DNA of 64,000 nt from the NCBI GenBank assembly GCA_943735955.1, contig OX030956.1, forward strand, positions 15,832,195 to 15,896,194. The letters run 5' to 3'. The notes beneath the pieces are model-generated. The model searched no databases and was not told the DNA's origin. It saw nothing but the letters and a program-made list of their open reading frames with translations. The position numbers and the translations under genes are program-made. Positions 49,186 to 61,644 of this stretch are shown in pieces. The DNA is from Piscicola geometra (lineage: Eukaryota; Annelida; Clitellata; Hirudinida; Piscicolidae). How positions within the stretch are numbered: the stretch's first letter is position 1; each line of letters starts with the position of its first letter.

Positions 49186-50096
49186 AATAATTTATATTTT
49201 CAAAATATTAAATATTCAAATATATATATTTTTTTGTTTTAAACAAGCAAGTAATGAAAGTTTTATCAATATACGAAAGATATTAAAAAAGTAAAGTGAA
49301 AAAGTTAAACTCTTAAAGTCAGGTCCATGAAACGCATATTTATTCAGGTCAAACAACGTTGTACGTAATTCCCCTAAAAGTTCTATTTATTCAAGTTTAA
49401 AAGCTGAATAACTTTTGAACCGATTGAAATATTGAAAAAATAAAAACAGATTTAGAATCTGCAAATCAAAATCTATTAAATGTATATTAATTTTTTTTTA
49501 ATTGATAATTTTGAAAAATCCGTGGTGGTTGCTAGGTATAGGCATGCTTCGAAACTCAAGATAATAAAGTTTCAAATGGCAACTCTTGTCAAATGAACTT
49601 ATTTTGAGATTTGTCTCATGATTGAACGAAAGATTTTTTAACATTTTTATTTAAAAAATTTTTCACCGGCAATGAAATTTCACGCTAGGCCGAGATCCTC
49701 ACCGCTCCGGTCGAATGCGCGAGAAAACATGCCTTCACCGGCTTGGGTCCCATTGAAACGCGATTATAATCTGTAAACGATTATAAAAAGACTGACCGAT
49801 CAAATATTTTGAGCCCGAAACGAGTTTCTCAAAAAGCACCTTGAACGTTTGTTATTCCCCACTGGCCTGATGCGCTGCTTATTCGCTTAAGATAGGCTAA
49901 CCGTTCAAGGGGACGTCTATTAGCGGCAATAAGCGCGTGATCTCCTATCATCATCACTCGATCTCGGTGAAGCAGAGATTCGAAGCTGATAAATTATCTT
50001 CGATATAGCCGCTTTTACGAGCGGCGACGACTATCGAAGGCGACTAGAAGACTCGTCGACTTTAGGCCAGCGACGCTAGTCTTCTTGCTCGTGTAT

Positions 50097-50354
50097 TACC
50101 TGGTTGATCCTGCCAGTAGTTATATGCTTGTCTCAAAAATTCGGCTCGTAAATTTTGGTGACTCTGAATAAATTACGGCTGATCGCACGACCTAGCGTCG
50201 GCGACAGATCTTTCAAGTGTGTGCCCTATCAACTTTCGATGGTATGTGATATGCTTACCACGGTTGTAACGGGTAACGGGGAATCAGGGTTCGATTCCGG
50301 AGAGGGAGCATGAGAAACGGCTACCACATCCAAGGAAGGCAGCAGGCGCGCAAA
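50097..50354 (+). rRNA. Truncated 18S rRNA copy 1 (pseudogene)
   Basis: Begins with the universal 18S start TACCTGGTTGATCCTGCCAG, keeps about 36 bases, then jumps to the TGGTGACTCTGAATAA region, so about 150-170 bases of a normal 18S are missing. It continues through CTATCAACTTTCGATGGTA and GGTTCGATTCCGGAGAGGG to GGCAGCAGGCGCGCAAA, where homology stops near nucleotide ~400. It cannot form a small-subunit RNA. This copy has CTCAAAAATT where the others have CTCAAAGATT. Confidence 0.92.
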
Positions 50355-50842
50355 AATGTCTCATGATTGAACGAAAGATTTCTTAAAAACTTCATTTAAA
50401 AAAAAATTTCACTGGCAATGAAATTCCACGCTAGGCCGAGATCTTCGCCGCTCCGGTCGAATGCGCGAGAAAACATGCCTTCACCGGCTTGGGTCCCATT
50501 GAAACGCGATTATAATCTGTAAACGATTATAAAAAGACCGACCGATCAAATATTTTGAGCTCGAAACGAGTTTCTCAAAAAGCACCTTGAACGTTTGTTA
50601 TTCCCCACTGGCCTGATGCGCTGCTTATTCGCTTTAGATAGGCTAACCGTTCAAGGGGACGTCTATTAGCGGCAATAAGCGCGTGATCTCCTATCATCAT
50701 CACTCGATCTCGGTAAAGCAGAGATTCGAAGCTGATAAATTATCTTCGATATAGCCGCTTTTACGAGCGGCGACGACTATCGAAGGCGACTAGAAGACTC
50801 GTCGACTTTAGGCCAGCGACGCTAGTCTTCTTGCTCGTGTAT

Positions 50843-51100
50843 TACCTGGTTGATCCTGCCAGTAGTTATATGCTTGTCTCAAAGATTCGGCTCGTAAATT
50901 TTGGTGACTCTGAATAAATAACGGCTGATCGCACGACCTAGCGTCGGCGACAGATCTTTCAAGTGTGTGCCCTATCAACTTTCGATGGTATGTGATATGC
51001 TTACCATGGTTGTAACGGGTAACGGGGAATCAGGGTTTGATTCCGGAGAGGGAGCATGAGAAACGGCTACCACATCCAAGGAAGGCAGCAGGTGCGCAAA
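50843..51100 (+). rRNA. Truncated 18S rRNA copy 2 (pseudogene)
   Basis: Same internal deletion and end point as copy 1. It carries GCAGGTGCGCAAA at the 3' end and TTTGATTCCGG in place of TTCGATTCCGG. Confidence 0.92.
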
Positions 51101-51103
51101 TTT

Positions 51104-51268
51104 GTCTCATGATTGAACGAAGGATTTTTTAAAAACTTCATTTTTAAAAATTTTTCACTGGCAATGAAATTCCACGCTAGGCCGAGATCCTCGCCGCTCC
51201 GGTCGAATGCGCGAGAAAACATGCTTTAATCGGCTTTGGTCCCATTGAAACGCGATTATAATCTGTAA
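51104..51268 (+). repeat. Truncated subrepeat at unit end (representative)
   Basis: Starts like the full subrepeats but stops at TATAATCTGTAAA and changes to TTTACTCTTAATTTTC. It contains the diagnostic AACATGCTTTAATCGGC variant. Equivalent truncated subrepeats end at about 53505, 56606, 58970, 60590 and 63508. Confidence 0.88.
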
Positions 51269-51518
51269 ATTTACTCTTAATTTTCTAAGACTTTCAAGTT
51301 TTTCAACGGCATCCGCCGTCGCATCTCCTATCTCCCTCGATGACCGCTCACTTAGTGTATTAACAACTCGTTTCGATCTTATCGTCTATTTATCGTAATT
51401 AAATTTTTTTTTGCTTTATTCACCCCCCTTAGTTAAGGAAAAAGGGAAAATATGACCCCGCGGGCAGTCTCCGGGAAACCAAAGATTTTTGATTCCGGGG
51501 GAAGTATGGTTGCAAGAC
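51269..51518 (+). repeat. Unique spacer before the minisatellite (representative)
   Basis: TTTACTCTTAATTTTCTAAG to GAAGTATGGTTGCAAGAC, with ACGGCATCCGCCGTCGC hairpin-like sequence and a CCCCGCGGGCAGTCTCCGGG block. The same spacer is found at about 53506-53756, 56607-56856, 58971-59220, 60591-60838 and 63509-63758, and inverted at 30188-30527. It has no coding capacity. Confidence 0.9.
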
Positions 51519-51641
51519 GATGAAGACGATGAAGACGATGAAGAAGGTGAAGACGATGAAGACGATGAAGACGGTGAAGACGGTGAAGACGATGAAGACG
51601 ATGAAGACGGTGAAGACGATGAAGACGATGAAGACGATGAA
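51519..51641 (+). repeat. GAAGACGRT minisatellite, unit 1
   Basis: About 14 copies of the 9-bp unit, the shortest block in the array. It is followed by AAGGTGTTGGTTGATATAGA. Confidence 0.95.
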
Positions 51642-52335
51642 AGGTGTTGGTTGATATAGACAGCAGTTAAAATAAAATTGTTTCACTCTTATCGTCTCTT
51701 ATACGGCCTTATTTTCGTTTCACAAAAATTGAAACTCGATGTCTCACGCTAGTTAACTCTTGTATATTCTATAGGTATAGGCATGCTTCGAAACTCAAGA
51801 TAATAAAGTTTCAAATGGCAACTCTTGTCAAATGAACTTATTTTGAGATTTGTCTCATGATTGAACGAAAGATTTTTTAACATTTTTATTTAAAAATTTT
51901 TTCACCGGCAATGAAATTTCACGCTAGGCCGAGATCCTCACCGCTCCGGTCGAATGCGCGAGAAAACATGCCTTCACCGGCTTGGGTCCCATTGAAACGC
52001 GATTATAATCTGTAAACGATTATAAAAAGACTGACCGATCAAATATTTTGAGCCCGAAACGAGTTTCTCAAAAAGCACCTTGAACGTTTGTTATTCCCCA
52101 CTGGCCTGATGCGCTGCTATTTCGCTTAAGATAGGCTAACCGTTCAAGGGGACGTCTATTAGCGGCAATAAGCGCGTGATCTCCTATCATCATCACTCGA
52201 TCTCGGTAAAGCAGAGATTCGAAGCTGATAAATTATCTTCGATATAGCCGCTTTTACGAGCGGCGACGACTATCGAAGGCGACTAGAAGACTCGTCGACT
52301 TTAGGCCAGCGACGCTAGTCTTCTTGCTCGTGTAT

Positions 52336-52593
52336 TACCTGGTTGATCCTGCCAGTAGTTATATGCTTGTCTCAAAGATTCGGCTCGTAAATTTTGGTGA
52401 CTCTGAATAAATAACGGCTGATCGCATGACCTAGCGTCGGCGACAGATCTTTCAAGTGTGTGCCCTATCAACTTTCGATGGTATGTGATATGCTTACCAT
52501 GGTTGTAACGTGTAACGGGGAATCAGGGTTCGATTCCAGAGAGGGAGCATGAGAAACGGCTACCACATCCAAGGAAGGCAGCAGGCGCGCAAA
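52336..52593 (+). rRNA. Truncated 18S rRNA copy 3 (pseudogene)
   Basis: Same structure as copy 1, with GCATGACC and AACGTGTAACGGGG variants that recur in copies 5, 8 and 10 at the start of later units. Confidence 0.92.
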
Positions 52594-53080
52594 ATTGTCT
52601 CATGATTGAACGAAAGATTTTTTAAAAACTTCATTTTAAAAAAATTTCACTGGCAATGAAATTCCACGCTAGGCCGACATCCTCGCCGCTCCGGTCGAAT
52701 GCGCGAGAAAACATGCCTTCACCGGCTTGGGTCCCATTGAAACGCGATTATAATCTGTAAACGATTATAAAAAGACCGACCGATCAAATATTTTGAGCTC
52801 GAAACGAGTTTCTCAAAAAGCACCTTGAACGTTTGTTATTCCCCACTGGCCTGATGCGCTGCTTATTCGCTTAAGATAGGCTAACCGTTCAAGGGGACGT
52901 CTATTAGCGGCAATAAGCGCGTGATCTCCTATCATCATCACTCGATCTCGGTAAAGCAGAGATTCGAAGCTGATAAATTATCTTCGATATAGCCGCTTTT
53001 ACGAGCGGCGACGACTATCGAAGGCGACTAGAAGACTCGTCGACTTTAGGCCAGCGACGCTAGTCTTCTTGCTCGTGTAT

Positions 53081-53338
53081 TACCTGGTTGATCCTGCCAG
53101 TAGTTATATGCTTGTCTCAAAGATTCGGCTCGTAAATTTTGGTGACTCTGAATAAATAACGGCTGATCGCACGACCTAGCGTCGGCGAAAGATCTTTCAA
53201 GTGTGTGCCCTATCAACTTTCGATGGTATGTGATATGCTTACCATGGTTGTAACGGGTAACGGGGAATCAGGGTTTGATTCCGGAGAGGGAGCATGAGAA
53301 ACGGCTACCACATCCAAGGAAGGCAGCAGGCGCGCAAA
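53081..53338 (+). rRNA. Truncated 18S rRNA copy 4 (pseudogene)
   Basis: Same structure, with GGCGAAAGATCTTTC in place of GGCGACAGATCTTTC. Confidence 0.92.
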
Positions 53339-53756
53339 TTTGTCTCATGATTGAACGAAGGATTTTTTAAAAACTTCATTTTAAAAATTTTTTCACTGGC
53401 AATGAAATTCCACGCTAGGCCGAGATCCTCGCCGCTCCGGTCGAATGCGCGAGAAAACATGCTTTAATCGGCTTTGGTCCCATTGAAACGCGATTATAAT
53501 CTGTAAATTTACTCTTAATTTTCTAAGACTTTCAAGTTTTTAACGGCATCCGCCGTCGCATCTCCTATCTCCCTCGATGACCGCTCACTTAGTGTATTAA
53601 CAACTCGTTTCGATCTTATCGTCTATTTATCGTAATTAAATTTTTTTTTTGCTTTATTCACCCCCCTTAGTTAAGGAAAAAGGGTAAATATGACCCCGCG
53701 GGCAGTCTCCGGGAAACCAAAGATTTTTGATTCCGGGGGAAGTATGGTTGCAAGAC

Positions 53757-53997
53757 GATGAAGACGATGAAGACGATGAAGACGGTGAAGACGATGAAGA
53801 CGATGAAGACGGTGAAGACGGTGAAGACGATGAAGACGATGAAGAAGGTGAAGACGATGAAGACGGTGAAGACGGTGAAGACGGTGAAGACGGTGAAGAC
53901 GATGAAGACGATGAAGACGGTGAAGACGGTGAAGACGATGAAGACGATGAAGACGATGAAGACGGTGAAGACGATGAAGACGATGAAGACGATGAAA
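53757..53997 (+). repeat. GAAGACGRT minisatellite, unit 2
   Basis: About 27 copies of the 9-bp unit including one GAAGAAGGT. Confidence 0.95.
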
Positions 53998-54690
53998 GGT
54001 GTTGGTTGATATAGACAGCAGTTAAAATAAAATTGTTTCACTCTTATCGTCTCTTATACGGCCTTATTTTCGTTTCACAAAAATTGAAACTCGATGTCTC
54101 ACGCTAGTTAACTCTTGTATATTCTATAGGTATAGGCATGCTTCGAAACTCAAGATAATAAAGTTTCAAATGGCAACTCTTGTCAAATGAACTTATTTTG
54201 AGATTTGTCTCATGATTGAACGAAAGATTTTTTAACATTTTTATTTAAAAATTTTTTCACCGGCAATGAAATTTCACGCTAGGCCGAGATCCTCACCGCT
54301 CCGGTCGAATGCGCGAGAAAACATGCCTTCACCGGCTTGGGTCCCATTGAAACGCGATTATAATCTGTAAACGATTATAAAAAGACTGACCGATCAAATA
54401 TTTTGAGCCCGAAACGAGTTTCTCAAAACGCACCTTGAACGTTTGTTATTCCCCACTGGCCTGATGCGCTGCTATTTCGCTTAAGATAGGCTAACCGTTC
54501 AAGGGGACGTCTATTAGCGGCAATAAGCGCGTGATCTCCTATCATCATCACTCGATCTCGGTAAAGCAGAGATTCGAAGCTGATAAATTATCTTCGATAT
54601 AGCCGCTTTTACGAGCGGCGACGACTATCGAAGGCGACTAGAAGACTCGTCGACTTTAGGCCAGCGACGCTAGTCTTCTTGCTCGTGTAT

Positions 54691-54948
54691 TACCTGGTTG
54701 ATCCTGCCAGTAGTTATATGCTTGTCTCAAAGATTCGGCTCGTAAATTTTGGTGACTCTGAATAAATAACGGCTGATCGCATGACCTAGCGTCGGCGACA
54801 GATCTTTCAAGTGTGTGCCCTATCAACTTTCGATGGTATGTGATATGCTTACCATGGTTGTAACGTGTAACGGGGAATCAGGGTTCGATTCCAGAGAGGG
54901 AGCATGAGAAACGGCTACCACATCCAAGGAAGGCAGCAGGCGCGCAAA
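54691..54948 (+). rRNA. Truncated 18S rRNA copy 5 (pseudogene)
   Basis: Same structure. It is nearly identical to copy 3 (GCATGACC, AACGTGTAACGGGG, TTCCAGAGAGGG). Confidence 0.92.
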
Positions 54949-55435
54949 ATTGTCTCATGATTGAACGAAAGATTTTTTAAAAACTTCATTTAAAAAAAAA
55001 TTCACTGGCAATGAAATTCCACGCTAGGCCGAGATCCTCGCCGCTCCGGTCGAATGCGCGAGAAAACATGCCTTCACCGGCTTGGGTCCCATTGAAACGC
55101 GATTATAATCTGTAAACGATTATAAAAAGACCGACCGATCAAATATTTTGAGCTCGAAACGAGTTTCTCAAAAAGCACCTTGAACGTTTGTTATTCCCCA
55201 CTGGCCTGATGCGCTGCTTATTCGCTTAAGATAGGCTAACCGTTCAAGGGGACGTCTATTAGCGGCAATAAGCGCGTGATCTCCTATCATCATCACTCGA
55301 TCTCGGTAAAGCAGAGATTCGAAGCTGATAAATTATCTTCGATATAGCCGCTTTTACGAGCGGCGACGACTATCGAAGGCGACTAGAAGACTCGTCGACT
55401 TTAGGCCAGCGACGCTAGTCTTCTTGCTCGTGTAT

Positions 55436-55693
55436 TACCTGGTTGATCCTGCCAGTAGTTATATGCTTGTCTCAAAGATTCGGCTCGTAAATTTTGGTGA
55501 CTCTGAATAAATAACGGCTGATCGCACGACCTAGCGTCGGCGACAGATCTTTCAAGTGTGTGCCCTATCAACTTTCGATGGTATGTGATATGCTTACCAT
55601 GGTTGTAACGTGTAACGGGGAATCAGGGTTCGATTCCAGAGAGGGAGCATGAGAAACGGCTACCACATCCAAGGAAGGCAGCAGGCGCGCAAA
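55436..55693 (+). rRNA. Truncated 18S rRNA copy 6 (pseudogene)
   Basis: Same structure, the middle member of the only unit with three full subrepeats. It combines the GCACGACC variant with AACGTGTAACGGGG, a mosaic of the first-position and last-position types. Confidence 0.92.
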
Positions 55694-56180
55694 ATTGTCT
55701 CATGATTGAACGAAAGATTTTTTAAAAACTTCATTTAAAAAAAAATTCACTGGCAATGAAATTCCACGCTAGGCCGAGATCCTCGCCGCTCCGGTCGAAT
55801 GCGCGAGAAAACATGCCTTCACCGGCTTGGGTCCCATTGAAACGCGATTATAATCTGTAAACGATTATAAAAAGACCGACCGATCAAATATTTTGAGCTC
55901 GAAACGAGTTTCTCAAAAAGCACCTTGAACGTTTGTTATTCCCCACTGGCCTGATGCGCTGCTTATTCGCTTAAGATAGGCTAACCGTTCAAGGGGACGT
56001 CTATTAGCGGCAATAAGCGCGTGATCTCCTATCATCATCACTCGATCTCGGTAAAGCAGAGATTCGAAGCTGATAAATTATCTTCGATATAGCCGCTTTT
56101 ACGAGCGGCGACGACTATCGAAGGCGACTAGAAGACTCGTCGACTTTAGGCCAGCGACGCTAGTCTTCTTGCTCGTGTAT

Positions 56181-56438
56181 TACCTGGTTGATCCTGCCAG
56201 TAGTTATATGCTTGTCTCAAAGATTCGGCTCGTAAATTTTGGTGACTCTGAATAAATAACGGCTGATCGCACGACCTAGCGTCGGCGACAGATCTTTCAA
56301 GTGTGTGCCCTATCAACTTTCGATGGTATGTGATATGCTTACCATGGTTGTAACGGGTAACGGGGAATCAGGGTTTGATTCCGGAGAGGGAGCATGAGAA
56401 ACGGCTACCACATCCAAGGAAGGCAGCAGGCGCGCTAA
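56181..56438 (+). rRNA. Truncated 18S rRNA copy 7 (pseudogene)
   Basis: Same structure, ending GGCGCGCTAA. Confidence 0.92.
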
Positions 56439-56856
56439 TTTGTCTCATGATTGAACGAAGGATTTTTTAAAAACTTCATTTTAAAAATTTTTTCACTGGC
56501 AATGAAATTCCACGCTAAGCCGAGATCCTCGCCGCTCCGGTCGAATGCGCGAGAAAACATGCTTTAATCGGCTTTGGTCCCATTGAAACGCGATTATAAT
56601 CTGTAAATTTACTCTTAATTTTCTAAGACTTTCAAGTTTTTCAACGGCATCCGCCGTCGCATCTCCTATCTCCCTCGATGACCGCTCACTTAGTGTATTA
56701 ACAACTCGTTTCGATCTTATCGTCTATTTATCGTAATTAAATTTTTTTTTGCTTTATTCACCCCCCTTAGTTAAGGAAAAAAGGTAAATATGACCCCGCG
56801 GGCAGTCTCCGGGAAACCAAAGATTTTTGATTCCGGGGGAAGTATGGTTGCAAGAC

Positions 56857-57106
56857 GATGAAGACGATGAAGACGATGAAGACGATGAAGACGGTGAAGA
56901 CGATGAAGACGATGAAGACGGTGAAGACGGTGAAGACGATGAAGACGATGAAGACGGTGAAGACGATGAAGACGGTGAAGACGGTGAAGACGGTGAAGAC
57001 GGTGAAGACGATGAAGACGATGAAGACGGTGAAGACGGTGAAGACGATGAAGACGATGAAGACGATGAAGACGGTGAAGACGATGAAGACGATGAAGACG
57101 ATGAAA
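56857..57106 (+). repeat. GAAGACGRT minisatellite, unit 3
   Basis: About 28 copies. The order of GGT and GAT variants is almost the same as in units 2 and 4. Confidence 0.95.
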
Positions 57107-57799
57107 GGTGTTGGTTGATATAGACAGCAGTTAAAATAAAATTGTTTCACTCTTATCGTCTCTTATACGGCCTTATTTTCGTTTCACAAAAATTGAAACT
57201 CGATGTCTCACGCTAGTTAACTCTTGTATATTCTATAGGTATAGGCATGCTTCGAAACTCAAGATAATAAAGTTTCAAATGGCAACTCTTGTCAAATGAA
57301 CTTATTTTGAGATTTGTCTCATGATTGAACGAAAGATTTTTTAACATTTTTATTTAAAAATTTTTTCACCGGCAATGAAATTTCACGCTAGGCCGAGATC
57401 CTCACCGCTCCGGTCGAATGCGCGAGAAAACATGCCTTCACCGGCTTGGGTCCCATTGAAACGCGATTATAATCTGTAAACGATTATAAAAAGACTGACC
57501 GATCAAATATTTTGAGCCCGAAACGAGTTTCTCAAAAAGCACCTTGAACGTTTGTTATTCCCCACTGGCCTGATGCGCTGCTATTTCGCTTAAGATAGGC
57601 TAACCGTTCAAGGGGACGTCTATTAGCGGCAATAAGCGCGTGATCTCCTATCATCATCACTCGATCTCGGTAAAGCAGAGATTCGAAGCTGATAAATTAT
57701 CTTCGATATAGCTGCTTTTACGAGCGGCGATGACTATCGAAGGCGACTAGAAGACTCGTCGACTTTAGGCCAGCGACGCTAGTCTTCTTGCTCGTGTAT

Positions 57800-58057
57800 T
57801 ACCTGGTTGATCCTGCCAGTAGTTATATGCTTGTCTCAAAGATTCGGCTCGTAAATTTTGGTGACTCTGAATAAATAACGGCTGATCGCATTACCTAGCG
57901 TCGGCGACAGATCTTACAAGTGTGTGCCCTATCAACTTTCGATGGTATGTGATATGCTTACCATGGTTGTAACGTGTAACGGGGAATCAGGGTTCGATTC
58001 CAGAGAGGGAGCATGAGAAACGGCTACCACATCCAAGGAAGGCAGCAGGCGCGCAAA
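57800..58057 (+). rRNA. Truncated 18S rRNA copy 8 (pseudogene)
   Basis: Same structure, with GCATTACC and GATCTTACAAG variants shared only with copy 10. Confidence 0.92.
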
Positions 58058-58544
58058 ATTGTCTCATGATTGAACGAAAGATTTTTTAAAAACTTCATTT
58101 AAAAAAAAATTCACTGGCAATGAAATTCCACGCTAGGCCGAGATCCTCGCCGCTCCGGTCGAATGCGCGAGAAAACATGCCTTCACCGGCTTGGGTCCCA
58201 TTGAAACGCGATTATAATCTGTAAACGATTATAAAAAGACCGACCGATCAAATATTTTGAGCTCGAAACGAGTTTCTCAAAAAGCACCTTGAACGTTTGT
58301 TATTCCCCACTGGCCTGATGCGCTGCTTATTCGCTTAAGATAGGCTAACCGTTCAAGGGGACGTCTATTAGCGGCAATAAGCGCGTGATCTCCTATCATC
58401 ATCACTCGATCTCGGTAAAGCAGAGATTCGAAGCTGATAAATTATCTTCGATATAGCCGCTTTTACGAGCGGCGACGACTATCGAAGGCGACTAGAAGAC
58501 TCGTCGACTTTAGGCCAGCGACGCTAGTCTTCTTGCTCGTGTAT

Positions 58545-58802
58545 TACCTGGTTGATCCTGCCAGTAGTTATATGCTTGTCTCAAAGATTCGGCTCGTAAA
58601 TTTTGGTGACTCTGAATAAATAACGGCTGATCGCACGACCTAGCGTCGGCGACAGATCTTTCAAGTGTGTGCCCTATCAACTTTCGATGGTATGTGATAT
58701 GCTTACCATGGTTGTAACGGGTAACGGGGAATCAGGGTTTGATTCCGGAGAGGGAGCATGAGAAACGGCTACCACATCCAAGGAAGGCAGCAGGCGCGCT
58801 AA
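58545..58802 (+). rRNA. Truncated 18S rRNA copy 9 (pseudogene)
   Basis: Same structure, ending GGCGCGCTAA like copy 7. Confidence 0.92.
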
Positions 58803-59220
58803 TTTGTCTCATGATTGAACGAAGGATTTTTTAAAAACTTCATTTTAAAAAATTTTTCACTGGCAATGAAATTCCACGCTAAGCCGAGATCCTCGCCGCT
58901 CCGGTCGAATGCGCGAGAAAACATGCTTTAATCGGCTTTGGTCCCATTGAAACGCGATTATAATCTGTAAATTTACTCTTAATTTTCTAAGACTTTCAAG
59001 TTTTTCAACGGCATCCGCCGTCGCATCTCCTATCTCCCTCGATGACCGCTCACTTAGTGTATTAACAACTCGTTTCGATCTTATCGTCTATTTATCGTAA
59101 TTAAATTTTTTTTTGCTTTATTCACCCCCCTTAGTTAAGGAAAAAGGGTAAATATGACCCCGCGGGCAGTCTCCGGGAAACCAAAGATTTTTGATTCCGG
59201 GGGAAGTATGGTTGCAAGAC

Positions 59221-59470
59221 GATGAAGACGATGAAGACGATGAAGACGATGAAGACGGTGAAGACGATGAAGACGATGAAGACGGTGAAGACGGTGAAGA
59301 CGATGAATACGATGAAGACGGTGAAGACGATGAAGACGGTGAAGACGGTGAAGACGGTGAAGACGGTGAAGACGATGAAGACGATGAAGACGGTGAAGAC
59401 GGTGAAGACGATGAAGACGATGAAGACGATGAAGACGGTGAAGACGATGAAGACGATGAAGACGATGAAA
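59221..59470 (+). repeat. GAAGACGRT minisatellite, unit 4
   Basis: About 28 copies. It differs from unit 3 by a single GAATACGAT unit. Confidence 0.95.
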
Positions 59471-60163
59471 GGTGTTGGTTGATATAGACAGCAGTTAAAA
59501 TAAAATTGTTTCACTCTTATCGTCTCTTATACGGCCTTATTTTCGTTTCACAAAAATTGAAACTCGATGTCTCACGCTAGTTAACTCTTGTATATTCTAT
59601 AGGTATAGGCATGCTTCGAAACTCAAGATAATAAAGTTTCAAATGGCAACTCTTGTCAAATGAACTTATTTTGAGATTTGTCTCATGATTGAACGAAAGA
59701 TTTTTTAACATTTTTATTTAAAAATTTTTTCACCGGCAATGAAATTTCACGCTAGGCCGAGATCCTCACCGCTCCGGTCGAATGCGCGAGAAAACATGCC
59801 TTCACCGGCTTGGGTCCCATTGAAACGCGATTATAATCTGTAAACGATTATAAAAAGACTGACCGATCAAATATTTTGAGCCCGAAACGAGTTTCTCAAA
59901 AAGCACCTTGAACGTTTGTTATTCCCCACTGGCCTGATGCGCTGCTATTTCGCTTAAGATAGGCTAACCGTTCAAGGGGACGTCTATTAGCGGCAATAAG
60001 CGCGTGATCTCCTATCATCATCACTCGATCTCGGTAAAGCAGAGATTCGAAGCTGATAAATTATCTTCGATATAGCTGCTTTTACGAGCGGCGACGACTA
60101 TCGAAGGCGACTAGAAGACTCGTCGACTTTAGGCCAGCGACGCTAGTCTTCTTGCTCGTGTAT

Positions 60164-60421
60164 TACCTGGTTGATCCTGCCAGTAGTTATATGCTTGTCT
60201 CAAAGATTCGGCTCGTAAATTTTGGTGACTCTGAATAAATAACGGCTGATCGCATTACCTAGCGTCGGCGACAGATCTTACAAGTGTGTGCCCTATCAAC
60301 TTTCGATGGTATGTGATATGCTTACCATGGTTGTAACGTGTAACGGGGAATCAGGGTTCGATTCCAGAGAGGGAGCATGAGAAACGGCTACCACATCCAA
60401 GGAAGGCAGCAGGCGCGCAAA
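60164..60421 (+). rRNA. Truncated 18S rRNA copy 10 (pseudogene)
   Basis: Same structure as copy 8. It is the only full subrepeat in its unit. Confidence 0.92.
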
Positions 60422-60838
60422 ATTGTCTCATGATTGAACGAAAGATTTTTTAAAAACTTCATTTTTAAAAAATTTCACTGGCAATGAAATTCCACGCTAG
60501 GCCGAGATCCTCGCCTCTCCGTTCGAATGCGCGAGAAAACATGCTTTAATCGGCTTTGGTCCCATTGAAACGCGATTATAATCTGTAAATTTACTCTTAA
60601 TTTTCTAAGACTTTCAAGTTTTTCAACGGCATCCGCCGTCGCATCTCCTATCTCCCTCGATGACCGCTCACTTAGTGTATTAACAACTCGTTTCGATCTT
60701 ATCGTCTATTTATCGTAATTAAATTTTTTTTTGCTTTATTCACCCCCCTTAGTTAAGGAAAAAGGGTAAATATGACCCCGCGGGGAGTCTCCGGGAAACC
60801 AAAGATTTTTGATTCCGGGGTAAGTATGGTTGCAAGAC

Positions 60839-61644
60839 GATGAAGACGATGAAGACGATGAAGACGATGAAGACGGTGAAGACGATGAAGACGATGAAGA
60901 CGATGAAGACGATGAAGACGATGAAGACGATGAAGACGGTGAAGACGATGAAGACGATGAAGACGGTGAAGACGGTGAAGACGATGAAGACGGTGAAGAC
61001 GATGAAGACGGTGAAGACGATGAAGACGGTGAAGACGGTGAAGACGAACGATGAAGACGATGAAGACGGTGAAGACGATGAAGACGATGAAAACGGTGAA
61101 GACGATGAAGACGGTGAAGACGATGAAGACGGTGAAGACGGTGAAGACGAACGATGAAGACGATGAAGACGGTGAAGACGATGAAGACGGTGAAGAGGAT
61201 GAAGACGGTGAAGACGATGAAGACGGTGAAGACGATGAAGACGGTGAAGACGAACGATGAAGACGATGAAGACGGTGAAGACGATGAAGACGGTGAAGAC
61301 GATGAAGACGGTGAAGACGGTGAAGACGGTGAAGACGGTGAAGACGGTGAAGACGGTGAAGACGATGAAGACGATGAAGACGTTAAAGACGATGAAGACG
61401 GTGAAGTCGGTGAAGACGAACGATGAAGACGGTGAAGACGATGAAGACGGTGAAGACGGTGAAGACGGTGAAGACGATGAAGACGATGAAGACGGTGAAG
61501 ACGATGAAGACGGTGAAGACGGTGAAGACGGTGAAGACAGTGAAGACGATGAAGACGATGAAGACGGTGAAGACGGTGAAGACGATGAAGACGATGAAGA
61601 CGATGAAGACGGTGAAGACGATGAAGACGATGAAGACGATGAAA
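60839..61644 (+). repeat. GAAGACGRT minisatellite, unit 5 (expanded)
   Basis: About 90 copies, including several GAACGATGAAGAC phase shifts like those in the 12-kb block, so it is the closest short relative of that block. Confidence 0.95.

Larger units (their letters stand above)
42595..49534 (+). mobile_element. DNA transposon with 14-bp TIRs inserted in the rDNA-derived array
   Basis: Uninterrupted array units read TCTATAGGTATAGGCATGC; here the site is split. The left end is TAGCAAC (42595-42601), continued after a nested hAT as CACCACG (44251-44257). The right end is CGTGGTGGTTGCTA (49521-49534). Together they give 14-bp perfect inverted termini, flanked by GGTATAGG on both sides (8-bp target duplication). 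Without the nested hAT and its duplication the element is about 5.29 kb. It holds one intact 894-codon gene, an upstream hairpin, a 141-bp tandem duplication and a LINE tail. The TAG start and 8-bp duplication are hAT-like, but the terminus does not fit the common hAT consensus well. Confidence 0.85.
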
